Below, piece after piece: positions 1 to 7,152 of a stretch of DNA of 13,351 bases. The notes under the pieces are model-generated. The model did no database searches, was not told the origin of the DNA, and worked only from the letters and a program-made list of their open reading frames with translations. The DNA is from Actinomycetota bacterium. GTDB taxonomy: Bacteria > Actinomycetota > Acidimicrobiia > Acidimicrobiales > Ilumatobacteraceae. The position numbers were made by a program, and so were the translations under genes. Every line of letters starts with the position of its first letter. The stretch's first letter is position 1. The stretch lies in the NCBI GenBank assembly GCA_009701105.1, contig WLKU01000024.1, positions 1 to 13,351 on the forward strand. Reading direction: 5' to 3'.

Positions 1-600
1 AATTATCCACTGTCCGAACTCGTGATCGGGAGGACTATCACTTACGAAGTTGCCGCCAATTGGAAAGTGCTTGAGGAAAACTACAACGAGTGTTATCACT
101 GTGGCCCTGTGCACCCAGAGTTATGTGATCTTGTGCCGTCATTCCGTGCTGGGGGAGCATCGGATTTGAATTGGGATGATGGTGTTGCTCATCGTGAAGG
201 TGCGTACACGTTCACTTCATCTGGAACTACGTCGCGCATGCCATTTGCTGGTTTGTCGGATGCCGAATTGGTAAACCACAAAGGCGAGTTGGTGTATCCA
301 AACTTGTTCTTGTCACTGTCGTGTGATCATGTCGCAGCTTTTGTGCTCTGGCCAAAGGGTCCCGCACACACGACTATCGTGTGCAACTTTTTGTTTCACC
401 CAAGCGAAGTTGCCAAACCAGACTTTGATCCGAGTGATGCAGCAGATTTTTGGGATGTCGTCAATCTGCAAGATTGGGCTATTTGTGAACGCGTGCAACG
501 CGGCATGATGTCCAAATTTTTTACACAAGGATTGTTTGCACCGATGGAAACTCCGAGCCTGGATATTCGTGAGTGGTGGAAAAAGCAGATGGGTAAGTAG
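1..600 (+). CDS. Rieske non-heme iron oxygenase, alpha subunit, C-terminal catalytic part (5' partial)
   Basis: The reading frame is open from the first base, so this is the last 199 residues of a longer protein. The N-terminal Rieske [2Fe-2S] domain lies outside the window. What remains is the catalytic domain with the mononuclear iron site. It opens with NWK-x-LEENYNECYHC-x3-HP, where His33 and His38 of the fragment are the two iron histidines. Asp158 in the NLQDWAICERVQ stretch is the carboxylate ligand, completing the 2-His-1-Asp facial triad. The ending APMETPSLDIREWW resembles the glycine betaine, carnitine and stachydrine demethylating oxygenases (GbcA/CntA-like) rather than classical dihydroxylating dioxygenases. 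Such enzymes take electrons from a separate reductase, which is not seen here, and remove an N-methyl group or hydroxylate the substrate. The next gene, a sarcosine-oxidase-like flavoprotein 13 nt downstream, supports a role on N-methylated compounds. The family call is firm; the substrate is inferred. Confidence 0.9.
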   Translation, partial: NYPLSELVIGRTITYEVAANWKVLEENYNECYHCGPVHPELCDLVPSFRAGGASDLNWDDGVAHREGAYTFTSSGTTSRMPFAGLSDAELVNHKGELVYPNLFLSLSCDHVAAFVLWPKGPAHTTIVCNFLFHPSEVAKPDFDPSDAADFWDVVNLQDWAICERVQRGMMSKFFTQGLFAPMETPSLDIREWWKKQMGK

Positions 601-601
601 T

Positions 602-606
602 GAAGG
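602..606 (+). promoter_or_regulatory. Ribosome binding site that decides the GTG start of the flavoprotein oxidase
   Basis: The purine run GAAGG lies 7 nt upstream of the GTG at 614, just after the stop of the Rieske gene. An in-frame upstream ATG at 536 would add 26 residues lying inside the Rieske gene and unlike any FAD-binding N-terminus. The GTG at 614 puts the GxGGLG dinucleotide-binding loop at residue 13, as usual in this family. Confidence 0.6.
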
Positions 607-613
607 TTGCAGA

Positions 614-1816
614 GTGACCGAGGTTCGAACAGTCGACCATGTCGTGATCGGTCTCGGTGGTCTTGGGGCGGGGGCTGCATATTGGTTGGCGAAACTCGGT
701 CAAGATGCTGGGCGAAATGAAGTCATTGTCGGATTAGAGCAATTCGAACTTGGGCATGACAAGGGTGCGAGCCACGATCATTCACGAATCATTCGCCATT
801 CGTATCACACACCCGAATATGTGAAATTGGCATCAGAGGCTTACGAGACCTGGGACGCTATTGCCGCTGAGGCTGGCGAAGAACTTGTTGTGCGTACGGG
901 TGGAATAGATATTTTTCCAGAGGGCTCTGTGATTCCGATCAGCGACTACACGTCGAGCCTCGAGGCAAACAACATTCCATTCGAAGTTTTGGATTCGCAT
1001 GAAACGATGTCCCGATTTCCACAATTCGTAGTAGAGAGTGGTGTTCAGGTGCTGTTTCAAAAAGACACGGGCATTGCTCCGGCGTCCAAAGGTACAGATG
1101 CACATCATCGTTTGGCAGCGGCTCGGGGTGTTGAGTTGCGCGCAGGCGTTTCGGTAAATCGAATTGAAAGTGATGGCGTTGGAGGCCTAGCAGTAGTTAC
1201 CGACGACTGCACCTACCAAACTGGTTCGGTCATCATCTGCGCTGATGGCTGGACGAATGAATTACTTGAACCCCTTGGAGTTCATATTCCACTCGAGGTG
1301 ACACGCGAGCAAGTGGTCTATTACCCGAGCACGCCTCAGGCACTTTCCAAATTTGCAATTGGCTCATTCCCTGTTTGGATTTGGATGGACGACCCTTCGT
1401 ACTATGGGTTTCCAATTTATGGCGACATGGGTGCAGTCAAGGCAGCAGAAGATGTTGGTGGTCAGCCAACGACGGCGCGCACGCGCAGTTTTGATACCGA
1501 CGAAGGTGCGCTCGAGCGCCTCACTGATTTTCTTGGCCACACAATCCCCGACATGCTTGGCGATGTGAAGCCGCGAGTGAAGACATGTCTGTACACGCTC
1601 ACTCGAGACCGAGACTTTGTGCTTGACACCGTGCCAGGGCATCCTGGGCTACAAGTGGGCCTCGGTTCTGCTCATGGTTTCAAGTTTGCATCCTGGTTTG
1701 GTCGGGCACTCGCAGAGCGTGCCGTGTTTGGTACTACACGAAGCAATGTTGTGCCATTCCGATTTGATAGGCCGGCGATCACGGATCCGAGTTATAAAGC
1801 CAACTACATGCAGTAG
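614..1816 (+). CDS. FAD-dependent N-methyl amino acid oxidase, monomeric sarcosine oxidase / N-methyltryptophan oxidase family
   Basis: This 400-residue protein belongs to the DAO-fold family and matches the usual MSOX/SolA length of about 370-400. Visible landmarks are the Rossmann FAD loop GLGGLGAG (13-20), the SRIIRHSY stretch (57-64) holding the conserved active-site Arg58, and the YYGFPIYGD substrate-domain strand (263-271) followed by Lys276, the lysine position that activates oxygen in MSOX. Next come Cys325 in KTCLYTLT, the site of covalent 8-cysteinyl-FAD attachment, and the C-terminal HGFKF (354-358). Family members oxidise secondary or tertiary N-methyl amines with O2, giving the demethylated amine, formaldehyde and H2O2. 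One oddity is that the residue matching the conserved MSOX His269 appears to be Asp280 (K-A-A-E-D). The gene follows the Rieske oxygenase by 13 nt, so the pair may perform successive N-demethylations. The family is secure; dimethylglycine, sarcosine or another amine as substrate is open. Confidence 0.9.
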   Translation: MTEVRTVDHVVIGLGGLGAGAAYWLAKLGQDAGRNEVIVGLEQFELGHDKGASHDHSRIIRHSYHTPEYVKLASEAYETWDAIAAEAGEELVVRTGGIDIFPEGSVIPISDYTSSLEANNIPFEVLDSHETMSRFPQFVVESGVQVLFQKDTGIAPASKGTDAHHRLAAARGVELRAGVSVNRIESDGVGGLAVVTDDCTYQTGSVIICADGWTNELLEPLGVHIPLEVTREQVVYYPSTPQALSKFAIGSFPVWIWMDDPSYYGFPIYGDMGAVKAAEDVGGQPTTARTRSFDTDEGALERLTDFLGHTIPDMLGDVKPRVKTCLYTLTRDRDFVLDTVPGHPGLQVGLGSAHGFKFASWFGRALAERAVFGTTRSNVVPFRFDRPAITDPSYKANYMQ

Positions 1817-1826
1817 TGGGTAAATC

Positions 1827-1835
1827 TGATACAAC
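1827..1835 (+). promoter_or_regulatory. Putative extended -10 promoter for leaderless transcription of the acyl-CoA synthetase
   Basis: The 25-nt gap has no Shine-Dalgarno before the ATG at 1842. Instead TGaTACAAC resembles an extended -10 element (TGnTATAAT). The seventh base after it is the A of the start codon, the spacing expected for a leaderless mRNA. The same CTGATAC-N9-ATG arrangement occurs before the gene at 9565. No convincing -35 box is visible. This is pattern evidence only. Confidence 0.3.
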
Positions 1836-1841
1836 TATGCG

Positions 1842-3401
1842 ATGCCTGACTATCTCACCGCGCACTCACAATCTCAACCAAACAAGCTGGCTGTCATCGA
1901 TGACAGACCAGATGGTTCGATACGAACGCTGAACTGGAAACAACTCAACGACGAATCGAATCGACTCGCGCATGTGTTGATTGAAACCGGTCATGCACAA
2001 CCCGGCAACAAGGTGTTGTGGTGTGGACAAAACTCGATTGGTGTTGTAGTGATGATCGGCGCTGCGCGCAAACTTGGTGTGACTGCAGTGCCCCTGAACT
2101 ATCGATTGTCGGATGACGAGTCGGCTTACGTGACCGATCACTGCGATGCGACTGTGGTGTTCGTGGATGCCGATAATGCTGCGACGTTTGAGCGCATACG
2201 CTCGCAAATTCCAAAAGTGAAATCAATCTTGGTGTACGGCGGCAAGGCTCTGGATGGAATGTTGAGCGCAGATGAGTTGATGGCTGCTGCATCAACTGAT
2301 GAGCCAGTGATTTCGGACAATCGCGCACCTGGTGCAACGATGATCTACACATCGGGTACGACTGGAAAGCCCAAAGGTGCTCTACGTACATCGCCAGCAA
2401 GTGCAGAGCAGGGAATTGCATTGGTCGGTCTGCTTGGCTCGCAATCGAGTGACATTTATTTGACGACTGGACCGATTTATCACAGCGGTCCCGGTGGGTT
2501 TATGGCAACTGGGTTAGCGATGGGCCAAACAGTTGTAGTGCAGCGCAAGTTTGATCCGCTCGATTGGTTGCGACTCGTCGACAAGTACAAAGTGACGAGC
2601 ACGTTTAGCGCACCGACTCCGATACGCATGGTGTGCAACTTGCCAGCAGAAGTGAAGGCAAAATACGACGTGACGTCGATGAAGCGAATGGTTGCGAATG
2701 CTGCGCCGTGGAGCATGACGCTGAAGCACATGTATCTCGAATCGTTTTCACACGACTCGTTATACGAGATTTATGGGTCAACCGAATTGGGAGTGAACTG
2801 TGTGTTGTTGCCGGAAGATCAACTGCGCAAGCCTGGTTCGTGTGGCAAGCCATCACCATTGGTTGATATCAAGCTGTTTGACGATGATGGCAATGAAGTA
2901 ACCGGAATTGGTCCAGAACATACGGGCGAATTATTTGTCAGCAGCCCTTCGGTGTTTGCCGACTATTACAAGCAGCACGACAAATACGTGGCCGATCAGA
3001 AGCACGGCTACCAAACGGTGGGCGACATCGCGTATCGCGACTCTGAGGGCTTTATCTATATCTGTGATCGCAAGAAAGACATGATTATTTCTGCTGGCAT
3101 GAACATTTACCCCGCCGAAATTGAGGGCGTGCTCGAGAACCACCCAGACATTTACGAGGCTGCGGTCTTTGGGATACCCAGTGAAGAGTGGGGTGAGACG
3201 GTGCACGCCGTTGTCGTGAAGCGACCTGGTTCAACTCTGACCGAAGATCAAATCAACACACATTCGCGAGAATTTTTGGCAAGTTACAAGGTGCCTCGCT
3301 CGCTGTCATGGAGTGACGAGTTGCCAAAGACAGGCTCGGGCAAGATCTTGAAGCGTGATTTGCGCGCGCCGTATTGGGCGGGTCGCGCGTCGCAGGTATA
3401 G
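1842..3401 (+). CDS. Acyl-CoA synthetase (AMP-dependent synthetase/ligase, ANL superfamily)
   Basis: This 519-residue protein of the adenylate-forming family activates a carboxylic acid with ATP to an acyl-AMP and then transfers it to CoA. The core motifs are all present: the P-loop-like IYTSGTTGKPKG (about 168-179), GPIYHSGPGGF around the acyl pocket, YGSTE (311-315), the TGELFV and GDIAYRDSEGF hinge region, DRKKDMIISAGMNIYPAEIE, and the C-terminal PKTGSGK with catalytic Lys501 before ILKRDLR. Length and motif spacing fit a complete FadD/fatty-acyl or small-acid CoA ligase. The short N-terminus argues against a very-long-chain FadD32-like enzyme. It follows the flavoprotein by 25 nt on the same strand and may share its role, for example activating an acid product, although a private promoter is possible. 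It is convergent with the next gene across 19 bp. The actual acid cannot be read from sequence. Confidence 0.92.
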   Translation: MPDYLTAHSQSQPNKLAVIDDRPDGSIRTLNWKQLNDESNRLAHVLIETGHAQPGNKVLWCGQNSIGVVVMIGAARKLGVTAVPLNYRLSDDESAYVTDHCDATVVFVDADNAATFERIRSQIPKVKSILVYGGKALDGMLSADELMAAASTDEPVISDNRAPGATMIYTSGTTGKPKGALRTSPASAEQGIALVGLLGSQSSDIYLTTGPIYHSGPGGFMATGLAMGQTVVVQRKFDPLDWLRLVDKYKVTSTFSAPTPIRMVCNLPAEVKAKYDVTSMKRMVANAAPWSMTLKHMYLESFSHDSLYEIYGSTELGVNCVLLPEDQLRKPGSCGKPSPLVDIKLFDDDGNEVTGIGPEHTGELFVSSPSVFADYYKQHDKYVADQKHGYQTVGDIAYRDSEGFIYICDRKKDMIISAGMNIYPAEIEGVLENHPDIYEAAVFGIPSEEWGETVHAVVVKRPGSTLTEDQINTHSREFLASYKVPRSLSWSDELPKTGSGKILKRDLRAPYWAGRASQV

Positions 3402-3420
3402 AGCGACGCTGTCGGTGTAG

Positions 3421-4230
3421 CTAGCGCTGTGTCGACTGAGCGAGCTTGTTGATCGATGGTCGCAAGATCATCGAGTAGCTATCGACAACTGATTCACGCT
3501 TCTGTTGATCTTTGATTGCTTGCGCATCGTTTGTTGCCGCCATAAATGCAGCACGGCTTGGGTATTCATGAAAACGGATCTGGTCCCAGTTACGGCCGTC
3601 GCCCATGATGGTGCCTTCAACTTTGAACCAACCCGTGATGCGCGCTCCGTGTGCAACGGCAGCTTCGCCTTCGGCATCGTGATACGAATCAAGTGTTGTG
3701 TGTTCGACCCCATCGGCAAATTTGAGTGCGTGCATCACAATGATTGCGCCATCGGTTGGAGTTGATGGAAACGGAACAGCATCGAGCGAAGGTGCGTCGG
3801 CAGGCAACTCTGGAGTGGGCATTGGATGCGAGCCGATCACGAATGTTTGTTGCATGCCGGCTTCTTTGTGCGCGTGCAGCTCTTCAAAGTCCGGCATCGA
3901 TTGCATCTCGATGATTGACGCACTCTTTGGATACTTCACGATGCCAATGCGATCCCAAACTGGTTCGTCGCCAGTGAGCTGGGTTTCGACTACAGCAAGA
4001 AATACTGGATAGGCACCAAGCTTGCGCAGTGGTCCGAGCGGCGCATAACGGTCGTCGGCTTCAAGACCACTGATATCACTTTGGCGACCATCTGCGTATT
4101 CGGCCTTCTCGCGATACTTCATCAAGTTGACCATCCATACCGGGCCGTCATCTTCTGGCTTGCAAAAAGCCAGTTTCATTCCGTATTCCTTGTTGATGCG
4201 GCCATATCGAGGACGATCTAATGCGCTCAT
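3421..4230 (-). CDS. Tandem DUF1330-like (dimeric alpha/beta-barrel) protein, function unknown
   Basis: The protein has 269 residues. I chose the ATG at 4230 over an in-frame TTG at 4239, which would add only three residues. It reads as two related ferredoxin-like modules. The first (about residues 15-125) has VWMVNLMKYREKAEY, a conserved Gly-Ala turn, then WDRIGIVKYP. The second (about 155-262) repeats the plan with AIIVMHALKF, a GARITGWFKVEG turn, then WDQIRFHEYPSRAAF and a closing YSMILRP. This order (first strand with a Lys-Phe/Tyr end, middle Gly-Ala, later WD-x-hydrophobic-YPS) is typical of DUF1330/Dabb-type proteins. There one module normally forms a homodimer, so the tandem form could be an intramolecular dimer. 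It lies 11 nt downstream of the ABC-F gene on the same strand, so the two are probably co-transcribed. There is no signal peptide, so it should be cytoplasmic. No catalytic residues are recognised and I assign no function. Confidence 0.75.
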   Translation of the reverse strand: MSALDRPRYGRINKEYGMKLAFCKPEDDGPVWMVNLMKYREKAEYADGRQSDISGLEADDRYAPLGPLRKLGAYPVFLAVVETQLTGDEPVWDRIGIVKYPKSASIIEMQSMPDFEELHAHKEAGMQQTFVIGSHPMPTPELPADAPSLDAVPFPSTPTDGAIIVMHALKFADGVEHTTLDSYHDAEGEAAVAHGARITGWFKVEGTIMGDGRNWDQIRFHEYPSRAAFMAATNDAQAIKDQQKRESVVDSYSMILRPSINKLAQSTQR

Positions 4231-4241
4231 GAACCACAAAC

Positions 4242-5879
4242 CTACTCGTGGAGGGGTTTGGCCAAACGAAGTGAAGCGAGTTTGTCTGGTTCTGTCAGGC
4301 CTTTGAGGGCTATCTCGAAGTCGGGAAGTGCATAGACCTCGCCATCGTCGGTGATCATGATGAAGCGATCGAACTGTGCCAGGAATGAGCGATCGTGACT
4401 CACAGCGACAACAGTGCCCTCAAACCCGTCGAGTGCGTGCTCGAGGGCTTCTGATGACTCGATGTCGAGGTTGTCGGTTGGTTCGTCGAGCAACAATACG
4501 TTGTGGCCTTCAATTTCGAGGCGCAGAATTTCGAGGCGCGCTTTTTGGCCACCAGACAGCGTGTCGAACTTTTGGCGAGCATTGTTGACTAGGCCGTAAC
4601 GCGAAAGGGTTTTCATTGCGCGTTCTTCTTCTGAGATGCGGTCGAGCACAATGGCCAAACACTCACGGCCAACAAAGTCTGGACGGTTGTTGATTTGCGT
4701 AAATACACCCACAGATGTGCGCGGACCAAAGGTGATCTTGCCCGTGTCCGGTTCGTTTTGGCCACTGAGCACTTTTAAAAGGTGAGTTTTGCCCGTGCCG
4801 TTTGGACCAATAAGTGCAACTCGTTCGCCGTGATGGATCTCTTCGGAAAACGGCTTGAAGAGTTTTGCGATAGAGACGCTTTCGAGTTTTGCAACGCGGC
4901 GCGCAGCATCTGCTCCGCGAAGGCGCACATAAATCTGTTGATCGGCAACTGGGGGCGGTGGAGGGCCTGCTGCTACAAACTTTTCCCAACGAGTTTCTGC
5001 GCCATTGGCCTTTGTTGCGTTCTTGAAATTTTGTGCAGCGCGCTGCTTCATGATTTTCATGTGTTGAAACAAACGTCGCTCTTCGTCGTTCCAGCGCTTG
5101 AGATCATCGCCGAGAAGAGCCTGACGTTTTTCACGTGCTTCCGGGAAGGTCACGTATGAGCCGCCGTGCACCCAACATCCAGAGCCCTCGATGACGACGA
5201 TTTTTGTTGCACAACGCTCGAGCAGTGTGCGATCGTGACTGACCATCAAGATGGTTGAGCGACAAACTTTGATCTGTTCTTCGAGCCATGCTCGGGTTGG
5301 TATGTCGAGGTAGTTGTCTGGTTCGTCGAGCAACAGCACGTCGGCACCAGAGGTGAGTAATAGGTCGAGAACCAAGCGCTTGCGCTCGCCACCCGAGAGC
5401 TCGGACACGAGTCGTGTCGACAGATCATCAATTTGTGACTTGACGCTGCGCTGCGCAGACGCTTGCCACTTTGTTTCGAGTTCGTATCCACCCAAATCGC
5501 CCCAGTCGGAGAGCGCGGTGGCGTAACCCATGCCATCGTCGGTGCCATCGGCCAATGCTTTTTCTGCAGCAACAAGTGCACGACCGGCGGTGCGCAGTGC
5601 GGCCGGTGCAACTTCGATCAACATTTCGCGCAGTGTGTCATCCGGTCGAGACATACCTACGTCTTGTGTCATGTTGAGCATGGTGCCGCCCACAGAAAAT
5701 TCACCGCCGTCGGCTTCAATTTGTGCAGACAAGATGCGCAAGATTGTGCTCTTGCCAACTCCGTTGGCACCAACAATTGCTGCGTGTTCACCTGGTGTGA
5801 CTTTAAAACTCACATCAAAAAACAATTGGTCTGAGCCAGGTGGGCCATATTCCAACTCGGAGACAATGATGCTGCTCAT
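4242..5879 (-). CDS. ABC-F family ATPase (ribosome-associated, duplicated ABC domains)
   Basis: This 545-residue protein has two ABC ATPase domains and no membrane segment, the hallmark of ABC-F proteins. These act on ribosomes as translation factors or antibiotic-protection proteins. Domain 1 has Walker A GANGVGKST (37-45), signature LSGGE (161-165), Walker B LLLDEP (182-187) and an SHD switch (about 214). A charged, helix-prone linker follows (about 245-315), corresponding to the P-site tRNA interaction region, and ends in a GPPPPP stretch. Domain 2 has Walker A GPNGTGKTH (358-366), LSGGQ (441-445), LLLDEP (462-467) and SHD (494). The residue after GKT in the second Walker A is His, where Ser or Thr is usual. 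I preferred the ATG at 5879 to an in-frame TTG at 5909 because it starts directly at the first beta strand and leaves a 45-bp divergent promoter region. Whether it is a housekeeping Ettl/Uup-like factor or a resistance factor cannot be decided here. Confidence 0.93.
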   Translation of the reverse strand: MSSIIVSELEYGPPGSDQLFFDVSFKVTPGEHAAIVGANGVGKSTILRILSAQIEADGGEFSVGGTMLNMTQDVGMSRPDDTLREMLIEVAPAALRTAGRALVAAEKALADGTDDGMGYATALSDWGDLGGYELETKWQASAQRSVKSQIDDLSTRLVSELSGGERKRLVLDLLLTSGADVLLLDEPDNYLDIPTRAWLEEQIKVCRSTILMVSHDRTLLERCATKIVVIEGSGCWVHGGSYVTFPEAREKRQALLGDDLKRWNDEERRLFQHMKIMKQRAAQNFKNATKANGAETRWEKFVAAGPPPPPVADQQIYVRLRGADAARRVAKLESVSIAKLFKPFSEEIHHGERVALIGPNGTGKTHLLKVLSGQNEPDTGKITFGPRTSVGVFTQINNRPDFVGRECLAIVLDRISEEERAMKTLSRYGLVNNARQKFDTLSGGQKARLEILRLEIEGHNVLLLDEPTDNLDIESSEALEHALDGFEGTVVAVSHDRSFLAQFDRFIMITDDGEVYALPDFEIALKGLTEPDKLASLRLAKPLHE

Positions 5880-5924
5880 CGCATGAAGTCTGTCTGAAGT
5901 TTTTGTCAATTACGCTGGAACATA
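5880..5924. promoter_or_regulatory. 45-bp divergent intergenic region between the ABC-F and MFS operons
   Basis: The starts of two oppositely oriented operons are only 45 bp apart, so both promoters must lie in this gap or within the neighbouring 5' ends, and they probably influence each other. On the + strand TACGCT (5911-5916) could act as a -10 for the GTG at 5925. A perfect TTGACA on the - strand (5904-5909) has no -10 partner at a usable distance upstream of the ABC-F ATG. I see no clear operator. Confidence 0.35.
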
Positions 5925-7142
5925 GTGATTTCTACAGCGAATAATAAATCTGCATTTCCATTGTTACAGGCAACAAATGCAGTCTCAGGAATTTCGAATG
6001 GCGTTGTGATGATCGCGGTTCCATGGCTCGTTCTTGACCTCACGGGGTCGGCTGCCAAGGCTGGATTGTTGGCTGCGCTTTCAAGTATTCCTGGAATCTT
6101 TGTTTCACCAATAGTTGGTGGACTCATCGACCGCTTTGGCCGACGCGCGATCTCGATGTTTTCAGACGTGATGTCGATGATCTCGGTACTGATGTTTTTG
6201 CTCATCAATTGGATCGGCGACCTGACATATATATGGATCTTGGTTATTGCGGTCCTTGGAGCATGCTTTGACCCCGCTGGTTACACGGCGCGTAAGTCAC
6301 TGATTCCCAACGCCGCCACATCCTCAGGTGTTGATGTGGACTCGGCAAATGGCCGATATGAGGGCATTTTTGCGATCGGCTGGATGGTTGGTCCTGCAAT
6401 TGGTGCGGCGTGCATCGAGTTCAGTGGACCAATGCTTGCGTTTGGAATTACTGCAGCAATGTTTGGGGTGGCGACTCTGTTTGTTTTGCTGATGAAAGTT
6501 GACGATGCACACGGCAAGACAATTGCTCATCACGAGGATGGGCATGAGCGGTTCTTTGATTCGCTAAAAAGTGGATTTCGTGTCTTGACGACCGACAAGC
6601 CGTTACTCTCGCTAACGATCTCGTTCGTGCTTCTTTCAGCAATGTATATGCCAATTGATGCGGTGATTTTTCCCACGTATTTTGAGTCAATCAACAATCC
6701 GCGGGCTCTTGGCTCGCTGTTTGCAAGCCTTGCTGCAGGCATGGTGATTGGTTCGTTTTCGTACGGCAAACTTGCCGCACGTTTCTCCACGAAAACATTG
6801 CTGCGCTCAGTTGTACTGATTTCGAGCGTTGCATTGTTTCCAATGGCTTTTCTGCCGTCCACGATGTGGTTTGTGATCCTTGCATTTTTTGCTGGATTGT
6901 CATGGGGTCCGTTTAATCCGTTGTGGAACACAGTGGTGCAAACGCGAGTGCAACCAGAGCTGCAAGGTCGCGTATACGGGCTACAGATGTCGTTGCTCTA
7001 TGCAGGACCTCCAGTTGGTCAATTAATTGTTGGTGCAAGTGTTGATCATTTTGGATTACAACCAACATTTGTTGTGCTGATGTCGATTTTTGCTGCGACT
7101 GGAGTCCTGATCGCTTCGTTGCCAGTGTTCCGCGGGCTCTAA
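5925..7142 (+). CDS. Major facilitator superfamily exporter
   Basis: This is a 405-residue integral membrane protein with the hydrophobic pattern of 12 transmembrane helices and the short polar central loop of MFS proteins (KVDDAHGKTIAHHEDGHERF, about 190-209). The loop between helices 2 and 3 carries a good motif A, GGLIDRFGRR (65-74), and helix 4 is followed by ACFDPAGYTARKSLIPN (113-129), a motif of the EntS/MFS_3 group of siderophore and drug exporters. It should therefore be a proton-driven effluxer in the cytoplasmic membrane. The GTG start at 5925 is the first plausible one; a weak GGA precedes it. It is divergent from the ABC-F gene and followed 10 nt later by an esterase gene, so the two + strand genes are likely one operon. 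The exported compound is unknown. Confidence 0.88.
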   Translation: MISTANNKSAFPLLQATNAVSGISNGVVMIAVPWLVLDLTGSAAKAGLLAALSSIPGIFVSPIVGGLIDRFGRRAISMFSDVMSMISVLMFLLINWIGDLTYIWILVIAVLGACFDPAGYTARKSLIPNAATSSGVDVDSANGRYEGIFAIGWMVGPAIGAACIEFSGPMLAFGITAAMFGVATLFVLLMKVDDAHGKTIAHHEDGHERFFDSLKSGFRVLTTDKPLLSLTISFVLLSAMYMPIDAVIFPTYFESINNPRALGSLFASLAAGMVIGSFSYGKLAARFSTKTLLRSVVLISSVALFPMAFLPSTMWFVILAFFAGLSWGPFNPLWNTVVQTRVQPELQGRVYGLQMSLLYAGPPVGQLIVGASVDHFGLQPTFVVLMSIFAATGVLIASLPVFRGL

Positions 7143-7144
7143 GG
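7140..7144 (+). promoter_or_regulatory. Ribosome binding site of the esterase gene
   Basis: TAAGG overlaps the TAA stop of the MFS gene and sits 8 nt before the ATG at 7153. This makes re-initiation or coupled translation from the upstream gene likely and fixes the start codon. Confidence 0.55.
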
Positions 7145-7152
7145 TATTTCGC

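Noticed and set aside
536..613. N-terminal extension of the flavoprotein from an ATG at 536
   Set aside because: It lies inside the well-conserved Rieske C-terminus in another frame; the GTG at 614 has a ribosome binding site and gives the normal FAD-fold start.
3402..3420. Terminator between the convergent acyl-CoA synthetase and DUF1330-like genes
   Set aside because: Only short imperfect stems (such as CGACgctGTCG) and no T-run in the 19-bp gap.
4782..5159. A 125-codon + strand ORF with several cysteines inside the ABC-F gene
   Set aside because: It is a shadow of the ABC-F linker and second ATPase domain; no coding features of its own.
5904..5909. Perfect TTGACA on the minus strand before the ABC-F gene, as a -35 box
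   Set aside because: A -10 at 16-18 bp spacing would fall on or after the ABC-F start codon at 5879 and no TAnnnT is present there, so it is probably chance.
5906..6208. A 100-codon minus-strand ORF overlapping the MFS gene start
   Set aside because: It is antisense to a clear membrane transporter sequence, has no family resemblance, and would cross the divergent promoter region.
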